From the NCBI GenBank assembly GCA_040377825.1, contig JBEINZ010000016.1, positions 1-26,002 of the forward strand: a stretch of DNA of 26,002 bases, read 5' to 3'. The position numbers were made by a program, and so were the translations under genes. The stretch is from JBEINZ01 sp040377825. Lineage in GTDB: Bacteria; Pseudomonadota; Alphaproteobacteria; Rhizobiales; Ancalomicrobiaceae. Under the pieces are notes generated by a model. That model was not told the origin of the DNA, did not search any database, and saw only the letters and a list, made by a program, of their open reading frames with translations. Below, piece by piece: positions 22,775 through 26,002 of the stretch (position 1 is the stretch's first letter; each line of letters begins with the position of its first letter).

Positions 22775-24853
22775 ATGACTTGGTCGATCGAGTTCTCGCC
22801 TCTGCTGCCAATGGAAGCGATTGCGGCTTTCGGCTTGGCGGCCTTGGCATTGGTAATCTACGCGATCGTCTCAGGTATTCGCGGCTCGTGGTTTCGGGCC
22901 GCCGCTGTCGCTGCATTGCTCCTCGCGTTGCTCAATCCCGTGATCCAGCGTGAGGATCGCGACCTGTTGACCAGCGTTGTTGCCGTCGTCGTCGACAAAA
23001 GCCAGAGCCAGTCGCTCGGCGATCGCGCCACCGAGACCGAGGCCGCGCGCGCGGCGATCGCCAAGCAGATCAGCGGTTTGAAGAACTTCGAATTGCGCGA
23101 GGTCGTGGCCGGGCAAGATCGCGAGGGCGCGGCGGCCGACGGAACTCGCTTGTTCGAGGCCTTGTCGCAGGCCTTTTCGGACGTGCCGCCCGAGCGCGTC
23201 GCCGGCGCGATCCTTCTGACCGATGGGCAGGTCCACGACATACCGAAGGACAAGGGCGCGCTCGGCTTCGATGCGCCGGTGCACACGTTGCTTTCAGGTC
23301 GCGCCGACGAGATCGATCGTCGGGTCTTGATCGTGCAAGCCCCACGCTTTGGCTTGGTTGGTACCGACCAGACAATCGACTACCGCGTCATCGACAGCGG
23401 TACAGCGACCCGCGGCGGGCGCGTGAAGGTAACTGTCCGGCGCGACGGCGAGACGGTTGCAACGCAGACGGTCGTCCCGGGCGTGACCGCAAAGGTGCAG
23501 GTGAAGGTCGCTCATGGTGGCGATAACATCCTGGAGATCGAGGCCGAAGCGCTCGCCGGTGAACTCACGCCGATCAACAATCGCGCGGTCGTGATGCTGG
23601 ATGGCATCCGCGAGAACTTGCGGGTCCTGCTCGTATCGGGAGAACCGCATGCGGGTGAGCGCACTTGGCGCAATCTCCTAAAGTCCGATGCGTCGGTCGA
23701 CCTTGTGCATTTCACGATCCTTCGGCCGCCGGAGAAGCAGGACGGTACGCCGATCCACGAATTGTCGCTGATCGCGTTCCCGACGCGCGAGCTTTTTCAG
23801 GAGAAGATCAAGGAATTCGATCTGATCATCTTCGACCGCTATCAGCGGCGGGGCATTTTGCCCTCGATCTATTTCGACAACATAGCCCGCTATGTGCGCG
23901 ATGGCGGAGCGGTCCTCGTGGCATCCGGCCCGGATCCAAACGGCGCGGGCAGTCTTTTCCGCACGCCGCTCGCGAACGTGATCCCGGCCGAGACAACGGG
24001 TACGGTGCGCGAGGAGCCGTTTTATCCGAAGGTCAGCGAGATCGGGCAGCGACACCCCGTGACGCGCGGCCTGCCCGGCGGGGCCTCCGATCCGCCCCAA
24101 TGGAGCCGCTGGTTCCGCCTCATCGAAGTGGCGCCCTCAGGCGGAACGACGGTGCTCGATGGCCCCGACAAGAAGCCGGTGCTGATTCTGTCGCGCGAGG
24201 GCCAGGGCCGCGTCGGGTTGCTTTTGTCCGACCATGTCTGGCTGTGGGCGCGCGGCTATGAGGGCGGCGGCCCGCACGGCCAGCTGCTACGCCGCGCGGC
24301 GCATTGGCTGATGAAGGAACCGGACCTCGAGGAGGAGGCCCTTCGGCTCGTCGGGCGCGGGCGCGACTTGATCGCTGAGCGCCAGACACTCGGCACCGAG
24401 GCGAAGCCCGTTACGGTCACCTCGCCGACCGGCCAAGTGCGCCAATTGACGCTCGATCGGGCCGAGCCGGGCCTATGGCGGTCGGAATTCCCCGCGCGCG
24501 AACTCGGCCTTTGGCGCGTCAGCGATGGCGAGCGCTCCGCGCTTGCCCATGTCGGTCCGCCCAATCCGCGCGAATTCACCGACGTGCTCTCCTCCGCCAA
24601 GCCGCTTGAACCGATCGCTCAGGCGACCGGAGGCAGCGTGCGGCGGCTGGTTAAGGATGGCGTGGCATCCGTGCCGCGTGTGATCCCGGTCCGCGCCGGC
24701 GTATCGATGGCCGGCTCGGACTGGATTGGCCTCAGAACAACCGACGCGAGTGTGCTGCGCGGCGTCGACCGATACGGACTTTTTGCCGGTTTCCTGGGGC
24801 TGGCGCTTTTGCTCGGCGCGATTTCGCTGACATGGTGGCGCGAGGGGCGGTGA
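22775..24853 (+). CDS. Membrane protein with VWA-like and glutamine-amidotransferase-like domains
   Basis: The 692-residue product has two N-terminal membrane helices (about 13-33 and 38-55), then a VWA-like region with VVVDKSQSQS (Asp74, Ser76, Ser78, a DxSxS motif) and ILLTDGQVHD. A class-I glutamine-amidotransferase-like region spans about 290-510 (LRVLLVSGEPHAGERTW, LIIFDRYQRRG, YVRDGGAVLVASG). I see no Cys-His-Glu triad, so it is probably non-catalytic. One helix lies near the C-terminus (about 665-688), followed by WWREGR. GAGGGG is a good ribosome site, 10 bp after the DUF4159 gene. It belongs with the MoxR operon; function is unknown. Confidence 0.87.
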   Translation: MTWSIEFSPLLPMEAIAAFGLAALALVIYAIVSGIRGSWFRAAAVAALLLALLNPVIQREDRDLLTSVVAVVVDKSQSQSLGDRATETEAARAAIAKQISGLKNFELREVVAGQDREGAAADGTRLFEALSQAFSDVPPERVAGAILLTDGQVHDIPKDKGALGFDAPVHTLLSGRADEIDRRVLIVQAPRFGLVGTDQTIDYRVIDSGTATRGGRVKVTVRRDGETVATQTVVPGVTAKVQVKVAHGGDNILEIEAEALAGELTPINNRAVVMLDGIRENLRVLLVSGEPHAGERTWRNLLKSDASVDLVHFTILRPPEKQDGTPIHELSLIAFPTRELFQEKIKEFDLIIFDRYQRRGILPSIYFDNIARYVRDGGAVLVASGPDPNGAGSLFRTPLANVIPAETTGTVREEPFYPKVSEIGQRHPVTRGLPGGASDPPQWSRWFRLIEVAPSGGTTVLDGPDKKPVLILSREGQGRVGLLLSDHVWLWARGYEGGGPHGQLLRRAAHWLMKEPDLEEEALRLVGRGRDLIAERQTLGTEAKPVTVTSPTGQVRQLTLDRAEPGLWRSEFPARELGLWRVSDGERSALAHVGPPNPREFTDVLSSAKPLEPIAQATGGSVRRLVKDGVASVPRVIPVRAGVSMAGSDWIGLRTTDASVLRGVDRYGLFAGFLGLALLLGAISLTWWREGR

Positions 24854-24920
24854 GGAGGCTTGAGTCCGACCGTCCTTTGCAATTCATGCTGATTTGCATG
24901 GGCGGCGGAAGGAACCGAGC

Positions 24921-25454
24921 GTGACGAGCACTGTCGAACTCTCATTCACGATAAGATCGGCGCGGCTTGAAGATCTCGAAGCTCTCGCCGAGATCGAACT
25001 CGATGCCAATCTCAGCCTCGTTGAAGCGGGCGTTCCCAGCGATACCGGACCAGCAACGACCGAGCGCTCCCTTTTGGAGCAATGCCTATCGGATCGACTG
25101 CTGTTTGTGGCTGCGGTAAGCACCGATCGCCCGATCGGCTTTTTGGCGGCGGCCGAACAGGACGGCGCGCTCTACATTGGCGAAATCGATGTCGTGCGGA
25201 TGTGGCAGCGCCGTGGTGTAGGCCGGACGCTGATACGGCACGCAATAGCGCAAGCGCGATCGCGCGGTCTCTGGGGCGCCATGTTGACTACCGATCGATA
25301 CGTCCCTTTCAACGCGCCCTTCTACGCATCCTGCGGATTCAGGGAAGTCTCTCCGGACGCAATCCCGCCAAGCCTTGCCCTGATTCTCAAGAGCGAAATC
25401 GAGCACGGTTCCGATCCGATGCGGCGGGTAGCGATGGTGTTGCGGTTTGAATGA
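24921..25454 (+). CDS. GNAT-family N-acetyltransferase
   Basis: The 177-residue product has the GNAT fold: FTIRSARLEDLEALAEIEL at the start, IGEIDVVRMWQRRGVGRTLI as the acetyl-CoA pyrophosphate-binding loop (RRGVGR), and PFYASCGFREV near the end. The acceptor cannot be told. GTG at 24921 is chosen for GGAAGGA seven bases upstream; a TTG at 24894 has no such support. It lies 67 bp after the preceding membrane-protein gene and may be read with the MoxR operon, though nothing links it functionally. It converges on a second, unrelated-looking GNAT gene 20 bp away. Confidence 0.9.
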   Translation: MTSTVELSFTIRSARLEDLEALAEIELDANLSLVEAGVPSDTGPATTERSLLEQCLSDRLLFVAAVSTDRPIGFLAAAEQDGALYIGEIDVVRMWQRRGVGRTLIRHAIAQARSRGLWGAMLTTDRYVPFNAPFYASCGFREVSPDAIPPSLALILKSEIEHGSDPMRRVAMVLRFE

Positions 25455-25474
25455 TTGCCGCCGCAGGCGCGACC

Positions 25475-26002
25475 TCAGCCCCACCGCCAGTTTTTCGCAA
25501 GACCTTTCGCGCTCTCGAAGGCGCCAGGAACCAAGCCGGCGACTAAGACCCGCTTGGGGTCGACCGGCCCAGGCATCTGGATACGGGTCGGCGACACGGC
25601 ACGGAAGCCGAGTGGCCCGTAGTAGGGCTCGTCGCCAACAAGCAGAACTAGCGAATGGCCGTTCTCGCGCGCCGCGTCGAGCGATGCGGTGACGAGGGCG
25701 CGGCCGGCGCCGCGATTGCCAAAATCGGGATGGACGGCGAGCGGGCCGAGCAGCAATGCCGGGCTTTCGCCGATGCGCATGGGGGTCAGCCGGACAGAAC
25801 CGCCTAGAGCATTTCCCGATCGGATGGGATCATCCGATCGATAAGGAATTGCTCCAGGTTCAATAACTTGAGCCAGTCCGTTTCGTTCAGATCGCTTCGA
25901 TCCGAACGCGACAGGCTCTAGAGCATTTCCCGATCGGATGGGATCATCCGATCGATAAGGAATTGCTCCAGGTTCAATAACTTGAGCCAGTCCGTTTCGT
26001 TC
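25475..26002 (-). CDS. GNAT-family N-acetyltransferase, 5' partial, with two in-frame palindromic repeat units
   Basis: The C-terminal part is a clear GNAT domain: GSVRLTPMRIGESP, LLLGPLAVHPDFGNRGAGRALV (acetyl-CoA loop) and LVGDEPYYGPLGF. ATG at 25780 is not a credible start, since it lies inside the conserved strand GSVRLTP-MRIG and has no ribosome site. The frame is open upstream of it to the window edge, through 74 more codons. Of these, 66 come from two tandem repeat units of 38 codons (the second truncated by the edge), joined directly to GGSVRLTP. The first two or so strands of the GNAT fold, if intact, must lie beyond the window. Either the repeat is a translated insert at a surface turn, or the gene is a disrupted remnant; the uninterrupted frame favours the first. 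Confidence 0.72.
   Translation of the reverse strand, partial: ERNGLAQVIEPGAIPYRSDDPIRSGNALEPVAFGSKRSERNGLAQVIEPGAIPYRSDDPIRSGNALGGSVRLTPMRIGESPALLLGPLAVHPDFGNRGAGRALVTASLDAARENGHSLVLLVGDEPYYGPLGFRAVSPTRIQMPGPVDPKRVLVAGLVPGAFESAKGLAKNWRWG
25805..25920. repeat. Dispersed 114-bp palindromic repeat, coding copy 1
   Basis: The unit starts TAGAGC and ends GCTCTA (25915-25920). It holds a perfect 10-bp stem, CGATCGGATG (25817-25826) and CATCCGATCG (25831-25840), around GGAT, and a second stem of 11 bp with one mismatch at 25884-25908. It is followed head-to-tail by another copy that shares its end. The length of 114 bp is 38 codons exactly, and the minus-strand frame of the GNAT gene is open through it. 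Confidence 0.93.
25919..26002. repeat. Dispersed 114-bp palindromic repeat, coding copy 2, cut by window edge
   Basis: The 84 bases visible are identical to the start of the copy at 25805, in the same orientation and at a period of exactly 114 bp. The array may contain more units beyond the window. The identity suggests a recent tandem duplication. Confidence 0.93.

Noticed and set aside
25475..25780. Complete short GNAT protein starting at ATG 25780
   Set aside because: The ATG lies within a conserved GNAT strand, has no ribosome site, and the homology continues upstream of it in the same frame.
25805..26002. CRISPR-like array
   Set aside because: The units are 114 bp, directly abutting, with no spacers between them.

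Overview
The window reads as a chromosomal segment of a GC-rich alphaproteobacterium, most likely of the order Hyphomicrobiales (Rhizobiales). The grounds are the gene families (EryC/EryH/EryI-type sugar enzymes, a DUF6111 protein, DUF1285, a DUF4159 protein fused to a BatA-type N-terminus), the gene order DUF1285 - Nudix - DUF6111 - cca placed divergently from moxR - DUF58 - DUF4159, and a 114-bp palindromic dispersed repeat of the kind common in that order. The genus cannot be read from this sequence. Almost every base is coding. I saw no tRNA, rRNA, CRISPR array, transposase or phage gene.

Layout. (1) 1-4580, minus strand: a sugar-catabolic operon transcribed as tpiA/eryH-type isomerase, rpiB/eryI-type isomerase, eryC-type epimerase, dhaK-like and dhaL-like kinase subunits, followed by a SorC/EryD-type regulator that runs off the left edge. 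This looks like a route that phosphorylates erythrulose with an ATP-type Dha kinase and then uses the lower half of the Brucella erythritol pathway to reach D-erythrose 4-phosphate. (2) 4829-6301: a soluble PAS-PAS methyl-accepting chemotaxis protein. (3) 6411-11226, minus strand: phhB, folP, folB, folK (folate synthesis, tightly coupled), then galM, then gabD and a hairpin terminator. (4) 11259-11374: one copy of the 114-bp repeat. (5) 11507-14857, plus strand: a three-gene MacAB/YknXYZ-type efflux system. (6) 14848-17790, minus strand: DUF1285, Nudix (CoA pyrophosphatase type), DUF6111 and cca, linked by short gaps or 4-bp overlaps. (7) 17947-24853, plus strand: a MoxR - DUF58 - BatA/DUF4159 - VWA/GATase-like membrane operon, then a GNAT gene. 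(8) 25475-26002, minus strand: a second GNAT gene whose 5' part runs off the right edge and carries two tandem copies of the 114-bp repeat in frame.

The two points most worth following are the in-frame palindromic repeat inside a GNAT reading frame, which resembles the protein-coding palindromic elements known from Rickettsia, and the kinase-fed tetrulose pathway, whose RpiB and TIM homologues carry active-site changes that suit a four-carbon substrate.
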